Assembly: GCA_027011725.1 (NCBI GenBank)
Contig: JALUZQ010000268.1
Coordinates: 1-15,781 of the forward strand
Source: Sulfurimonas sp.
Lineage (GTDB): Bacteria; Campylobacterota; Campylobacteria; Campylobacterales; Sulfurimonadaceae
Length of the DNA stretch: 15,781 bases
Direction of reading: 5' to 3'
Shown here: piece by piece, positions 8,902-15,781 of the stretch
Layout of the letters: each line of letters begins with the position of its first letter
Numbering within the stretch: the stretch's first letter is position 1
Notes under the pieces: generated by a model
Told to the model about the DNA's origin: nothing
The model's input: the letters and a program-made list of their open reading frames with translations, nothing else
Database searches by the model: none
Made by a program: the position numbers and the translations under genes

Positions 8902-9256
8902 AATAAATATACTAATAGTTTGTAGTCTTATAAGCACTGTTTTAAGTGCTGATTATGAGGACTTAAAGGCATATAAACAGCAAATAAAAATAGAGCCTCA
9001 CCTTCTGAGATCTGCTGCGTTTAAGACAACAAACTCTTATTATGTGATAGATTTTAAAGATATAAATAAGATGGATACCTTTGCATTGGAACAAAAATAT
9101 ACGCTAAAACTTTCTGAGTGCATTGTCGATGGCATTTGTATTTTTAAATTTCTTAACGCTCAAACGCAGCAGCTCAATATAAGTGAAATTTTAAATGCAG
9201 AACCAAACATAAAGGCTTTAAAAGAGTATAAGCCATATGAATTTAAAGCTTTTTAG
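8891..9256 (+). CDS. Small exported protein, possible stand-alone I9-like prodomain/inhibitor of the upstream protease
   Basis: This 121-residue protein has a probable Sec signal peptide (about 1-20, ending LSA before DYED), giving a mature periplasmic protein of about 100 residues. It starts inside the last 11 bases of the protease gene, with GGAG about 10 bases upstream, which implies translational coupling. I do not recognise the family with certainty. The pattern from residue 50 reads as strand (YYVIDFKD), helix (about 61-70), strand pair (about 72-87), then helix and strand. It ends in AEPNIKALKEYKP, reminiscent of the prodomain ending D-P-[DN]-V-x-x-[VI]-E-x-[DE] in I9 subtilisin propeptides. 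Cys77 and Cys83 flank a VDG turn and could form a disulfide. Since the protease lacks an obvious I9 prodomain, a trans-acting chaperone or inhibitor is a reasonable hypothesis. The gene call is firm; the role is inference. Confidence 0.75.
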   Translation: MKSKINILIVCSLISTVLSADYEDLKAYKQQIKIEPHLLRSAAFKTTNSYYVIDFKDINKMDTFALEQKYTLKLSECIVDGICIFKFLNAQTQQLNISEILNAEPNIKALKEYKPYEFKAF

Positions 9257-9271
9257 TTCGATATTTCTCAT

Positions 9272-9289
9272 TTGCATTAAAAAATGTAA
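9272..9289 (+). terminator. weak hairpin after the protease cluster
   Basis: TTGCATT and AATGTAA can pair over seven positions, one of them G-U, across an AAAA loop. The T-rich tract begins only about 20 bases later, so termination here is uncertain. Confidence 0.2.
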
Positions 9290-9397
9290 TGTTGCAATAA
9301 GTGACATCCTTTTCTCTTTTTTTATAACCACAACTTTTTTTAATACTCTTTTTGATATAGTGCAGTAACTGTTTTTTCTAATGACAATTGAGGCATG

Positions 9398-9455
9398 TAT
9401 AAAACTTCATTTGTTTTTTTATGTTAGAGATACAACTTTTAATTTAAAAGGTAGG
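9398..9455 (+). promoter_or_regulatory. candidate nuo operon promoter (-10) and nuoA RBS
   Basis: TATAAA at 9398-9403, preceded by TG, is a plausible sigma-70 -10 hexamer in T-rich surroundings, with no clear -35. TATAGT at 9356-9361 is an alternative. AAAGG at 9447-9451 and TAGG at 9452-9455 precede the nuoA ATG at 9461 and serve as its ribosome binding region. Confidence 0.35.
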
Positions 9456-9460
9456 TTTAT

Positions 9461-9850
9461 ATGGAGCATATTAACACTGCAAATCCGTATTTTGGGGTCT
9501 TTGTACTCTTTGCTGTTACTTTTGGAGCATTTTACGCTACAACTGTCATAGCTAGATTGGCGAGTCGTGCGCTTGCGCGTAAAGATAGTGAAAAGATTAA
9601 GCTGTCTGTTTATGAATGTGGACCTGAAATCACGAAACAACCAAATAGAGTATCACCACAGTTTTATCTGTTTGCACTACTGTTTTTACTCTTTGATGTT
9701 GAGATCGTATTTATGTTCCCATGGGCGGTAGACTTTAAAGTTCTTGGTTGGTTCGGACTTGTTGAGATGATTACATTCATCGTTTTATTGGCAATTGGAT
9801 TTGTATATGCATGGAAAAAAGGAGCGCTGGAATGGCACAACATAAAGTAA
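9461..9850 (+). CDS. nuoA: NADH-quinone oxidoreductase subunit A
   Basis: NuoA is a small membrane subunit of complex I at the junction between the peripheral and membrane arms. The 129-residue length is normal for the family. Three hydrophobic segments are visible at about 9-35, 66-88 and 93-116. The family signatures are present: YECGPE in the first cytoplasmic loop and the [13 protein letters not shown] stretch in helix 2, whose acidic residues belong to the conserved E-channel region. It is the first gene of the operon. Its last 19 bases overlap the start of nuoB, indicating tight translational coupling. Confidence 0.97.
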   Translation: MEHINTANPYFGVFVLFAVTFGAFYATTVIARLASRALARKDSEKIKLSVYECGPEITKQPNRVSPQFYLFALLFLLFDVEIVFMFPWAVDFKVLGWFGLVEMITFIVLLAIGFVYAWKKGALEWHNIK

Positions 9851-10341
9851 ATTATACACAAGATGGTGGTTTACCTATAGCACTGACAAGTGTTGACAAA
9901 ATAGTAAACTGGGGACGTTCAAACTCTCTTTGGGCATTGACATATGGGCTTGCATGTTGTGGTATTGAGATGATGGCATCGGGTGCTTCACGATATGACT
10001 TTGACCGTTTTGGTACTATTTTTAGAGCTTCTCCACGTCAGGCTGATGTTATGATTGTTGCGGGGACGCTTACAAAAAAACATGCAGAGTTCATTAAACG
10101 TCTATATGATCAAATGACAGAGCCTAGATGGGTTATATCTATGGGTTCATGTGCAAATACCGGTGGTATGTTTAACACATACGCAACAGTTCAAGGGTGT
10201 GACAGAATTATTCCTGTTGACTTATATCTGCCTGGTTGTGCCCCACGTCCTGAAACACTACAGTATGGTGTAATGTTGTTACAGAAAAAGATCCGTGCTA
10301 ACAAAGCAGGAAATGCACAAAAAGCTAAAAGGTTAATGTAA
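9832..10341 (+). CDS. nuoB: NADH-quinone oxidoreductase subunit B (N2 cluster subunit)
   Basis: NuoB carries the terminal [4Fe-4S] cluster N2, which passes electrons to quinone at the interface with NuoD. The four ligands are visible: adjacent Cys42 and Cys43 in LACCGIEMM, Cys107 in GSCANTGG, and Cys136 in PGCAPRPE. I chose the ATG at 9832 because GGAG lies 7 bases upstream and the product starts at normal family length (169 residues). An in-frame ATG at 9811 would add seven residues and sits before that ribosome binding site. The gene overlaps nuoA by 19 bases, and nuoC follows after one base. Confidence 0.97.
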   Translation: MAQHKVNYTQDGGLPIALTSVDKIVNWGRSNSLWALTYGLACCGIEMMASGASRYDFDRFGTIFRASPRQADVMIVAGTLTKKHAEFIKRLYDQMTEPRWVISMGSCANTGGMFNTYATVQGCDRIIPVDLYLPGCAPRPETLQYGVMLLQKKIRANKAGNAQKAKRLM

Positions 10342-10342
10342 T

Positions 10343-11149
10343 ATGAGAGCGTATAAACCTAAAGATGATGTACAGGCAAAAGCCTACTATACAGACAGAT
10401 TTTATGTTGCACCGCAAGTGCCAAAATCAGCTGTAGATACAGATGAAGTTTTTGCAAGTGACTTAGAGGCTATTAAAGCGAAGTTCGAAGTGAAAGATGC
10501 TTATATTCAAGTGGAACAAATGGTTGTTTACATCAATCCACATGATATTTATGGTGTTTTAGAGCTTATGAGAGATGAGTTGGAATATACTCAGCTTTCA
10601 GAGATGAGTGCTATTGACTGGTTAGCAAAAGACAATACCTTTGAAATCTTCTACCAAATGCTCTCGATGAGCAAACGCAAGCGTATTCGTGTGAAATATT
10701 TCATTCAAAACGGTCAGGCAGTTGATTCTGTTGAGAAGCTTTTTAGAAGTGCTGACTGGGCTGAACGTGAAATGTTCGATATGTTCGGGATTGAAGCAAA
10801 TAATCATCCATTTATGAAGCGTATTTTAATGCCGTATGATTGGCAAGGACATCCACTCCTTAAAACATATCCGCTTGAGGGTGATGAGTTTGCTGCATGG
10901 TATGAGGTAGATAAGATCTACGGTAAAGAGGCACGTGACATCATTGGGCCTGAACTTCGTGATACTGCTCGTGTTGACAGATATGATTCTGAACGTTTCG
11001 CACGCCTTGGATTTGAAGTGCCAAAAGGGACTGAGATCACAGGTGATGAAGCCAAACATGTTGAATCCTACCAAGAAGAGGGTGGTGTGTTTATGGTTAC
11101 AAAATTAGATAAAGAGTCATCAAAAGTTATTGATGATCCTCAAAGATAG
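10343..11149 (+). CDS. nuoC: NADH-quinone oxidoreductase subunit C (30 kDa subunit)
   Basis: NuoC is a peripheral-arm subunit that packs against NuoD and has no cofactor. The 30-kDa signature is clear: EREMFDMFGIEANNHPFMKR followed by ILMPYDWQGHPLLKTYPL. The 268-residue length includes a C-terminal extension of about 85 residues beyond the signature (including DTARVDRYDSERFARLGFEVP), longer than the core family and, from memory, usual in Campylobacterota. NuoC and NuoD are separate genes here, unlike the NuoCD fusion of enterobacteria. It starts one base after the nuoB stop and ends 13 bases before nuoD. Confidence 0.96.
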   Translation: MRAYKPKDDVQAKAYYTDRFYVAPQVPKSAVDTDEVFASDLEAIKAKFEVKDAYIQVEQMVVYINPHDIYGVLELMRDELEYTQLSEMSAIDWLAKDNTFEIFYQMLSMSKRKRIRVKYFIQNGQAVDSVEKLFRSADWAEREMFDMFGIEANNHPFMKRILMPYDWQGHPLLKTYPLEGDEFAAWYEVDKIYGKEARDIIGPELRDTARVDRYDSERFARLGFEVPKGTEITGDEAKHVESYQEEGGVFMVTKLDKESSKVIDDPQR

Positions 11150-11162
11150 GGTGGTATAAAAT

Positions 11163-12404
11163 ATGGCACAAGTAAAAAATAGATTAACACCATTTTTTGA
11201 AAATATAACGTTTGACAGAGATGACAATGAACTGGTACTGAACTTCGGTCCTCAGCATCCATCTGCGCATGGTCAACTGCGTTTAATGTTGCACCTACAA
11301 CAAGAACAGATAGTAAAAGCACACCCAGACATAGGGTATCTTCACCGTGGTATGGAGAAGATGGCTGAAAATATGATTTACAATGAGTTTATGCCGACAA
11401 CAGACCGTATGGACTACATTGCTTCATCTTCAAACAACTATGGTTTCGCTCTTGCAGTTGAAAAACTTATTGGGCTTGAAGTTCCTCGTCGTGCAAAAGT
11501 GATTCGTATGCTCCTTTTAGAGATCAACCGTTTGATGTCTCACCTTTTTTGGTTGGCTACAACTGCTCTTGATATTGGTGCGATGACAGTGTTCCTTTTT
11601 GCTTTCCGTGAAAGAGAATATCTGATGGATATCATTGAGGGATATTGTGGAGCACGTTTAACACATGCTGCTATTCGTATCGGTGGTGTGCCACTTGATC
11701 TGCAAGATGGTTTCTTACACCAACTCAGAGTATTTTTAAATAAACTGCCTCAAAATATTAAAGATTATGAAGATCTTCTTGATAGCAACCGTATTTGGCG
11801 TATGAGAATGGAAGAGGTTGGTGTTATACCAACTGATATGGCACTCTCTTGGGGTTGTACAGGTCCAATGCTTAGAGCTTCAGGCGTTGCATGGGATATT
11901 CGTAAAGAAGAGCCGTATGAGCTCTATGATGAAGTAGAGTTTAATGTGCCTTTCTCAGACAAAGGTGACAACTTCGCACGTTACCGTATTTATATGGAAG
12001 AGATGAGAGAGTCAGCAAAGATTCTTTATCAATGTATAGAGATGTATGAGAAGTGTGAGAAAGATGGTCAAACAGAGCTTATGGCTCACGCTCCAAAATA
12101 TATTTCAGCACCAAAACTTGACATCATGACACAGAACTACTCTTTGATGCAGCACTTCGTACTTGTAACACAGGGAATGAGACCACCGGTTGGTGAAGTC
12201 TATGTAGCGACTGAGTCACCAAAAGGTGAGCTTGGATTCTACATTAATTCACAAGGTGGACCATACCCTTATAGACTCAAGCTCCGTGCGCCGTCATTCT
12301 GGCATACAGGAATTTTAACTGACCTCTTACCGGGTCACTATATTCCGGATGTTGTATCTATTATTGGTACTACAAATATCGTATTTGGTGAGGTTGACAG
12401 ATAA
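11163..12404 (+). CDS. nuoD: NADH-quinone oxidoreductase subunit D (49 kDa subunit)
   Basis: NuoD forms the quinone-binding cavity of complex I together with NuoB. The 49-kDa signature is intact: [11 protein letters not shown] at 27-37 with His36 at the position of the quinone-site histidine, then [13 protein letters not shown], and a conserved C-terminal SFWHTGIL and [18 protein letters not shown] ending. The length of 413 residues is normal. As in the family, the hydrogenase-type nickel cysteines are absent. A GGGTGGT ribosome binding region precedes the ATG. The stop codon overlaps the start of the next gene by one base (TAATG). Confidence 0.97.
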   Translation: MAQVKNRLTPFFENITFDRDDNELVLNFGPQHPSAHGQLRLMLHLQQEQIVKAHPDIGYLHRGMEKMAENMIYNEFMPTTDRMDYIASSSNNYGFALAVEKLIGLEVPRRAKVIRMLLLEINRLMSHLFWLATTALDIGAMTVFLFAFREREYLMDIIEGYCGARLTHAAIRIGGVPLDLQDGFLHQLRVFLNKLPQNIKDYEDLLDSNRIWRMRMEEVGVIPTDMALSWGCTGPMLRASGVAWDIRKEEPYELYDEVEFNVPFSDKGDNFARYRIYMEEMRESAKILYQCIEMYEKCEKDGQTELMAHAPKYISAPKLDIMTQNYSLMQHFVLVTQGMRPPVGEVYVATESPKGELGFYINSQGGPYPYRLKLRAPSFWHTGILTDLLPGHYIPDVVSIIGTTNIVFGEVDR

Positions 12405-12628
12405 TGAAAAGATATGATTTAAGACACTTAAAAGATAATTTTGAACCTCGTATGAAAGAGATACTCGAAGAGAAACATAAGCCTACAGAGACTTTGATAT
12501 TTCTTTTTGAAATAGGTGATTTCACTCCGATTCAGCGTAGTGCTGACTTGGTAAAAGAGTGTGGGTATGAACTCTATAACTCACTAAAATTCAACGAAGT
12601 CGACTGGACTATCGTTGTGAAGAAATAG
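12404..12628 (+). CDS. nuoE: Small NuoE-position subunit of Campylobacterota complex I (HP1264-like)
   Basis: This 74-residue soluble protein occupies the nuoE position but is unrelated to canonical NuoE: it has no thioredoxin-like [2Fe-2S] domain and only one cysteine (in KECGYEL), so it cannot bind the N1a cluster. Its sequence ([10 protein letters not shown] start, FLFEIGDF middle, FNEVDWTIVV end) closely resembles, from memory, the Helicobacter pylori HP1264 and Campylobacter counterparts encoded between nuoD and nuoG. It is coupled to nuoD by a one-base overlap and ends nine bases before the flavoprotein gene. A role as adaptor or flavin-associated subunit between the electron-input protein and NuoG is inferred from position. 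The symbol follows positional convention, not homology to bacterial NuoE. Confidence 0.85.
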   Translation: MKRYDLRHLKDNFEPRMKEILEEKHKPTETLIFLFEIGDFTPIQRSADLVKECGYELYNSLKFNEVDWTIVVKK

Positions 12629-12640
12629 GATTGTATTTTG
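12627..12640 (+). promoter_or_regulatory. RBS and TTG start of the NuoF/GltD-like gene
   Basis: AGGA at 12627-12630 overlaps the upstream stop codon and lies 7 bases before TTG at 12638. The nearest in-frame ATG is more than 60 codons downstream, inside the NuoF-like segment. The TTG is therefore the best-supported start. Confidence 0.7.
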
Positions 12641-14674
12641 AGTAAAGTATATTTTTCTACTTGGAATGGAGAGTCTATAAACAACATAGGCAAGCCAGAA
12701 GAAGAGTGGGAAGAGTCAGCTTATAACCTGCCGGCACAATACGATGACCATCGTGACTCAAAGGCCTTTATAGGATGGGATGGTGTTGCACTTTTTAATG
12801 AAGATGTAGATGTAATCCGTCTTGCAATGGAGTATGCAGCACAGTACCAAGTCTATTCAGAAGCGTGTGGACGTTGTGCGCCTGGTCGTTGGGGTGGACG
12901 CATTCTTTATGATGTGCTTGACAAGATCGCTCGCGGTGAGGGTGAGATGTCAGATTTAGATCATCTCAAAGAGATCGGAAAAAGTATGCAGGTTACTTCT
13001 AAATGTGAGATTGGAAAAACAGTTCCAAATCCTATTTTAGACATTATGCATCACTTTGAAGATACTTTTTTAGAGTGCATAAACGAGAAGAAAAAGTCTA
13101 AGCATTACGATGAAAGTGTAGGGTACATCGCAAAGATTACTGCACCATGTACTGATGCATGTCCGTCACATGTCGATATTCCGGGTTATATTGAGGGTGT
13201 AAGAGATTTACGCTTTGATGACTCTTTAGAAGCTACTCGTCAAACAATGCCGCTTGCACATACATGTGGACGTGTTTGTCCTCATCCATGTGAAGATGCT
13301 TGTCGTAGAACGAACTTAGATGAACCTATCTCTATTATGGCGCTGAAACGTCTTGGTGCAGACTGGGAAACAGACCATGGCTATGACTTTTTCCATCCAA
13401 TGGAGAAAAAACCAAGCATTGGCAAAAAAGTGGCTGTTGTTGGAGCTGGTCCTGCCGGGCTAACAACTGCATACTATTTAGCTGCTGAGGGAATTGACGT
13501 AGATGTCTATGAAGAACTTCCTGTTCTTGGTGGAGAAGTTACAGTGGGTGTTCCTGAGTACCGTATGCCGTGGGATAAATACATGCAAGATATCGAGTGT
13601 GTACGAGATATGGGTGTGAATTTTATCACGAACTATAAGGTAACTGCCGATGATATGCGCCGTTTTGAAGAGGAGTATGATGCAACAATGGTGGCATCAG
13701 GAACTCGTATCTCTAAAAAAGTTCGTTGTGAAAATGAACGCGAAGAGATCAAAGGTTACTGGGGTGCAATCGATTTTCTTGACTGGGTAAACCTGTATGA
13801 GAAATTTGACATCAAAACACCAAAAGAGGTACAAGAGAAGCAGATGCTTCCTGCAGATTATGTAGACTTGAGTGGAAAAACTGTAGTTTGTGTCGGTGGT
13901 GGTTTTACCTCTATGGACGTTGTGCGTTGTTCTATTCGAGCAGGTGCGAAGAAAGTCTATATGATCTATCGTCGTGATGAGAAGACTATCATACGCAATA
14001 CGACCTATGAAGAGTATCATGAAGCTGTAGAAGAGGGTGTAGAATTTCTTTTCCATTCAGCGGTAAATAAAATTACTACTGATGAAAATGATGTGTTAAG
14101 AGAGCTGTTAATCGATAAGTTTGAACTCGTCCCTGATCCAAACGGCGGGCGTGCTCAACTTGTGAAAATTGAGGGTGAATCTTATACTATAGAAGCAGAC
14201 TACCTCATTCCTGCGGTTTCTCAAAGTGCTGATTTGGATTTTCTACCTGAAGAGTGGGAAATAGAGAAGACATCTTGGGCTACGATTAAGACAAACGGGA
14301 AAGATTATATGACTTCTCGTAAAGGTATCTTCGCTTCTGGTGACTGTGAGTATGGTCCTATGACTATTGTAAACGCAGTAGGTCAAGCAAAACGTGGTGC
14401 ATCAGTCATTAGTCGTTATGTCCAGACTGGAGAGATTACACTTACAGATGAAGAGATTATGGAAGACCATCTTGCAAAATTAAAGGTCTATGATAAGAAA
14501 GAGAAAGTAAGTGGTTGGCTTCCGGGTCTTCCTCGTGAGCATGCTTCTGTACTTGATGTAGATTATCGTAAACATAATAATGCAGAGGTGAACCTTGGTC
14601 TTACACAAGATCAGGCACTCACGGAAGCTGAGAGATGTATGCGTTGTTATTATATAGCAATGGTACAGGCGTAG
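12638..14674 (+). CDS. NuoF-remnant/GltD-like FAD oxidoreductase, predicted electron-input subunit of complex I
   Basis: This 678-residue soluble fusion sits where nuoF is expected. Residues about 65-150 resemble the C-terminal iron-sulfur segment of NuoF (ACGRCAPGRWGG at 76-87, SKCEIGKT at 121-128). Cys77, Cys80 and Cys123 are kept, but the third ligand is Gly83. NuoF's FMN/NADH-binding domain is absent. Residues about 165-678 are a glutamate-synthase small-subunit-like module: cysteines 171, 175, 210, 214, 218 and 222 for [4Fe-4S] clusters, FAD Rossmann motif GAGPAG at 269-274, a second dinucleotide motif GGGFTSMD at 420-427, YRR at 444-446, and a C-terminal RCMRC pair (667, 670). In GltD and NfnB relatives this YRR segment favours NADPH, so NADPH may be the partner. 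It replaces the NADH dehydrogenase module and likely donates to, or accepts from, NuoG. It is not a glutamate synthase subunit: no gltB is adjacent. Confidence 0.88.
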   Translation: MSKVYFSTWNGESINNIGKPEEEWEESAYNLPAQYDDHRDSKAFIGWDGVALFNEDVDVIRLAMEYAAQYQVYSEACGRCAPGRWGGRILYDVLDKIARGEGEMSDLDHLKEIGKSMQVTSKCEIGKTVPNPILDIMHHFEDTFLECINEKKKSKHYDESVGYIAKITAPCTDACPSHVDIPGYIEGVRDLRFDDSLEATRQTMPLAHTCGRVCPHPCEDACRRTNLDEPISIMALKRLGADWETDHGYDFFHPMEKKPSIGKKVAVVGAGPAGLTTAYYLAAEGIDVDVYEELPVLGGEVTVGVPEYRMPWDKYMQDIECVRDMGVNFITNYKVTADDMRRFEEEYDATMVASGTRISKKVRCENEREEIKGYWGAIDFLDWVNLYEKFDIKTPKEVQEKQMLPADYVDLSGKTVVCVGGGFTSMDVVRCSIRAGAKKVYMIYRRDEKTIIRNTTYEEYHEAVEEGVEFLFHSAVNKITTDENDVLRELLIDKFELVPDPNGGRAQLVKIEGESYTIEADYLIPAVSQSADLDFLPEEWEIEKTSWATIKTNGKDYMTSRKGIFASGDCEYGPMTIVNAVGQAKRGASVISRYVQTGEITLTDEEIMEDHLAKLKVYDKKEKVSGWLPGLPREHASVLDVDYRKHNNAEVNLGLTQDQALTEAERCMRCYYIAMVQA

Positions 14675-14685
14675 GGAGGCTGAAG

Positions 14686-15781
14686 ATGGATAAAGTTATT
14701 AATTTTAAAATTGACGGCAAAGATGTAACTGCGCAAAAGGGTGAAACAATCCTTCAAGCGGCACGAAAAAATGACATCTATATCCCGACGATGTGTTACA
14801 TCTCAAAAACTTCACCATGTGCATCATGCCGTATCTGTTCTGTAGAAGTTGAAGGTGTAGATGGCTTTATTTTAAGTTGTAATACGCCTCCTACTGAGGG
14901 AATAGAAGTAAAAACGAACTCTCAAGAGCTAGAGCTTGAACGCACGAACATTATGAAACTCTATGATGTTAACCATCCTTTAGAGTGTGGTGTGTGTGAC
15001 AAGTCAGGGGAATGTGACCTGCAAAATATGACTTTAGAGTTCAATGTTGCACAACAAGATTTCTCCGCAAAAGATCAACACAGAGTTGTCAAAGATTGGG
15101 GACTTATCAATTATGACCCTGCACTTTGTATTATGTGTGAAAAGTGTGTGCATGTTTGTAATGAAGTGATAGGTGACGATGCCATTGATGTGAAATTTGG
15201 TGGTTACTCTTCAGTTATTATTCCAAAAAATGCGGAGACACTTGACTGTACTTTCTGTGGAGAGTGTATTGCTGTTTGTCCTGTTGGAGCACTTGTAAGT
15301 TCTGACTTTAAATACTCTGCAAACGCGTGGGAACTTTCACGTGTGCCATCAACATGTGCACATTGTTCTGCCGGATGTTCGTTAGAGTATGAAACAAGAC
15401 ACTCAGGTATCAATGGTGATGACTCTATTTACAGAGTGAAAAACAACTTTGAGTATGCAACACTCTGTGGAGCTGGTCGTTTTGGTTTTGATTTTCAAAA
15501 TAAAGCAGACAAAGATGCAGCTGCGTTTGAAAAAGCAATCGCTGCGTTTAAAGATGCAAATGCTGTACGTTTTACCTCAATGATTACAAATGAAGAAGCA
15601 CATATGTTGCAGCTTTTAAAAGAGAAGCACGGCTTTAAACTTTTCAATGAAGACGCAAGACTCTATCAAGAGTTTATGAAAGCTTACAGTAGTGTAAGTG
15701 GAAAACTTCATCACAGTGGCTCTCTTGATGCGATAAAACAAGCAGATGCTGCTATCGTTATCGGTACACGTATAGCAACTG
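14686..15781 (+). CDS. nuoG: NADH-quinone oxidoreductase subunit G, 3' end beyond window
   Basis: NuoG is the large iron-sulfur subunit of the peripheral arm; 365 residues are visible and the frame runs off the window. GGGAGG lies just upstream of the ATG. Cluster ligands appear in order: [2Fe-2S] N1b at Cys37, 48, 51 and 65; N5 with His97, Cys101, 104 and 110; a ferredoxin-like pair at Cys148/151/154/158 and Cys188/191/194/198; and an N7-type set at Cys224, 227, 231 and 261. Canonical NuoG has only one cluster (N4) in the ferredoxin-like region, so this form holds one more, as in [FeFe]-hydrogenase N-termini. The molybdopterin-oxidoreductase-like domain begins after about 265 and is cut. It starts 11 bases after the GltD-like gene, supporting direct electron transfer between the two products. 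nuoH-N are expected downstream. Confidence 0.95.
   Translation, partial: MDKVINFKIDGKDVTAQKGETILQAARKNDIYIPTMCYISKTSPCASCRICSVEVEGVDGFILSCNTPPTEGIEVKTNSQELELERTNIMKLYDVNHPLECGVCDKSGECDLQNMTLEFNVAQQDFSAKDQHRVVKDWGLINYDPALCIMCEKCVHVCNEVIGDDAIDVKFGGYSSVIIPKNAETLDCTFCGECIAVCPVGALVSSDFKYSANAWELSRVPSTCAHCSAGCSLEYETRHSGINGDDSIYRVKNNFEYATLCGAGRFGFDFQNKADKDAAAFEKAIAAFKDANAVRFTSMITNEEAHMLQLLKEKHGFKLFNEDARLYQEFMKAYSSVSGKLHHSGSLDAIKQADAAIVIGTRIAT

Larger units (their letters stand above)
9257..9460 (+). other. Intergenic region upstream of the nuo operon
   Basis: This 204-base non-coding gap is the longest in the window. It is very AT-rich with several T tracts. It contains a small hairpin near its start, two possible -10 elements (TATAGT at 9356-9361 and TATAAA at 9398-9403), and an AAAGG-type ribosome binding site just before nuoA. 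No open frame with a credible start or RNA gene was seen. Confidence 0.6.

Noticed and set aside
9811..9831. Upstream in-frame ATG for nuoB
   Set aside because: It sits before the GGAG that serves the ATG at 9832 and would add seven residues (MEKRSAG) not expected at the NuoB N-terminus.
13697..14056. 119-codon minus-strand open frame within the NuoF/GltD-like gene
   Set aside because: It is opposite conserved FAD/NAD(P)H-binding sequence and its translation has no recognisable features.
12638..14674. Annotation as glutamate synthase small subunit (GltD)
   Set aside because: The GltD-like module is fused to a NuoF-type segment and encoded inside the nuo operon with no gltB nearby, so a complex I role is better supported.
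12638..14674. Annotation as plain NuoF
   Set aside because: Only the C-terminal iron-sulfur segment of NuoF is represented; the FMN and NADH-binding glycine-rich region is missing.

Overview
The window most likely comes from a Campylobacterota (epsilonproteobacterial) chemolithotroph of the Sulfurimonas/Sulfurovum kind. Three things point there: an AT-leaning genome, a complex I operon starting nuoA-B-C-D, and the small NuoE-position protein typical of that phylum (it resembles Helicobacter HP1264 from memory), here followed by a GltD-type flavoprotein in place of the usual NuoF. The genus is an inference; no 16S or other marker is present. All genes are on the + strand. No rRNA, tRNA, CRISPR array, insertion sequence or phage gene was seen, and no gene-free stretch exceeds 300 bases (the longest is 9257-9460).

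Region 1 (about 2-1642) is the 3' part of a cytoplasmic AAA+ ATPase whose start probably lies before the window. A weak hairpin and a candidate promoter separate it from region 2.

Region 2 (1743-9256) is a three-gene envelope cluster: a 1540-residue lipoprotein with a Gly/Ser tether, Ca-binding loops and tandem Ig/cadherin/PKD-like domains; an 841-residue lipoprotein protease of the subtilisin/kexin (S8) type with thrombospondin type-3 repeats and a C-terminal P-domain; and a 121-residue exported protein overlapping the protease gene. The protease shows no recognisable N-terminal I9 prodomain. The small protein has a beta-alpha-beta-beta-alpha-like pattern ending in a sequence reminiscent of I9 prodomains. 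A working hypothesis is that it is a prodomain or inhibitor supplied in trans. This cluster is the most likely place for an undescribed system: a large surface protein, a tethered processing protease and its folding or inhibitory partner.

Region 3 (9461-15781, continuing past the window) is the front of the complex I operon: nuoA, nuoB, nuoC, nuoD, a small nuoE-position gene, a 678-residue NuoF-remnant/GltD fusion, and the first 365 residues of nuoG. Genes overlap or lie within a few bases of each other. The usual NADH-input module (thioredoxin-like NuoE plus FMN/NADH-binding NuoF) is missing. In its place is a pyridine-nucleotide oxidoreductase of the glutamate-synthase small-subunit type, fused to a NuoF-like iron-sulfur segment with one cluster cysteine replaced by glycine. 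NuoG carries cysteines for one [2Fe-2S] and four [4Fe-4S] clusters. Electrons would enter through the GltD-like protein, possibly from NADPH, and pass via NuoG to the NuoB-D quinone module. In a chemolithoautotroph the complex could also run in reverse to make reduced pyridine nucleotide or ferredoxin.
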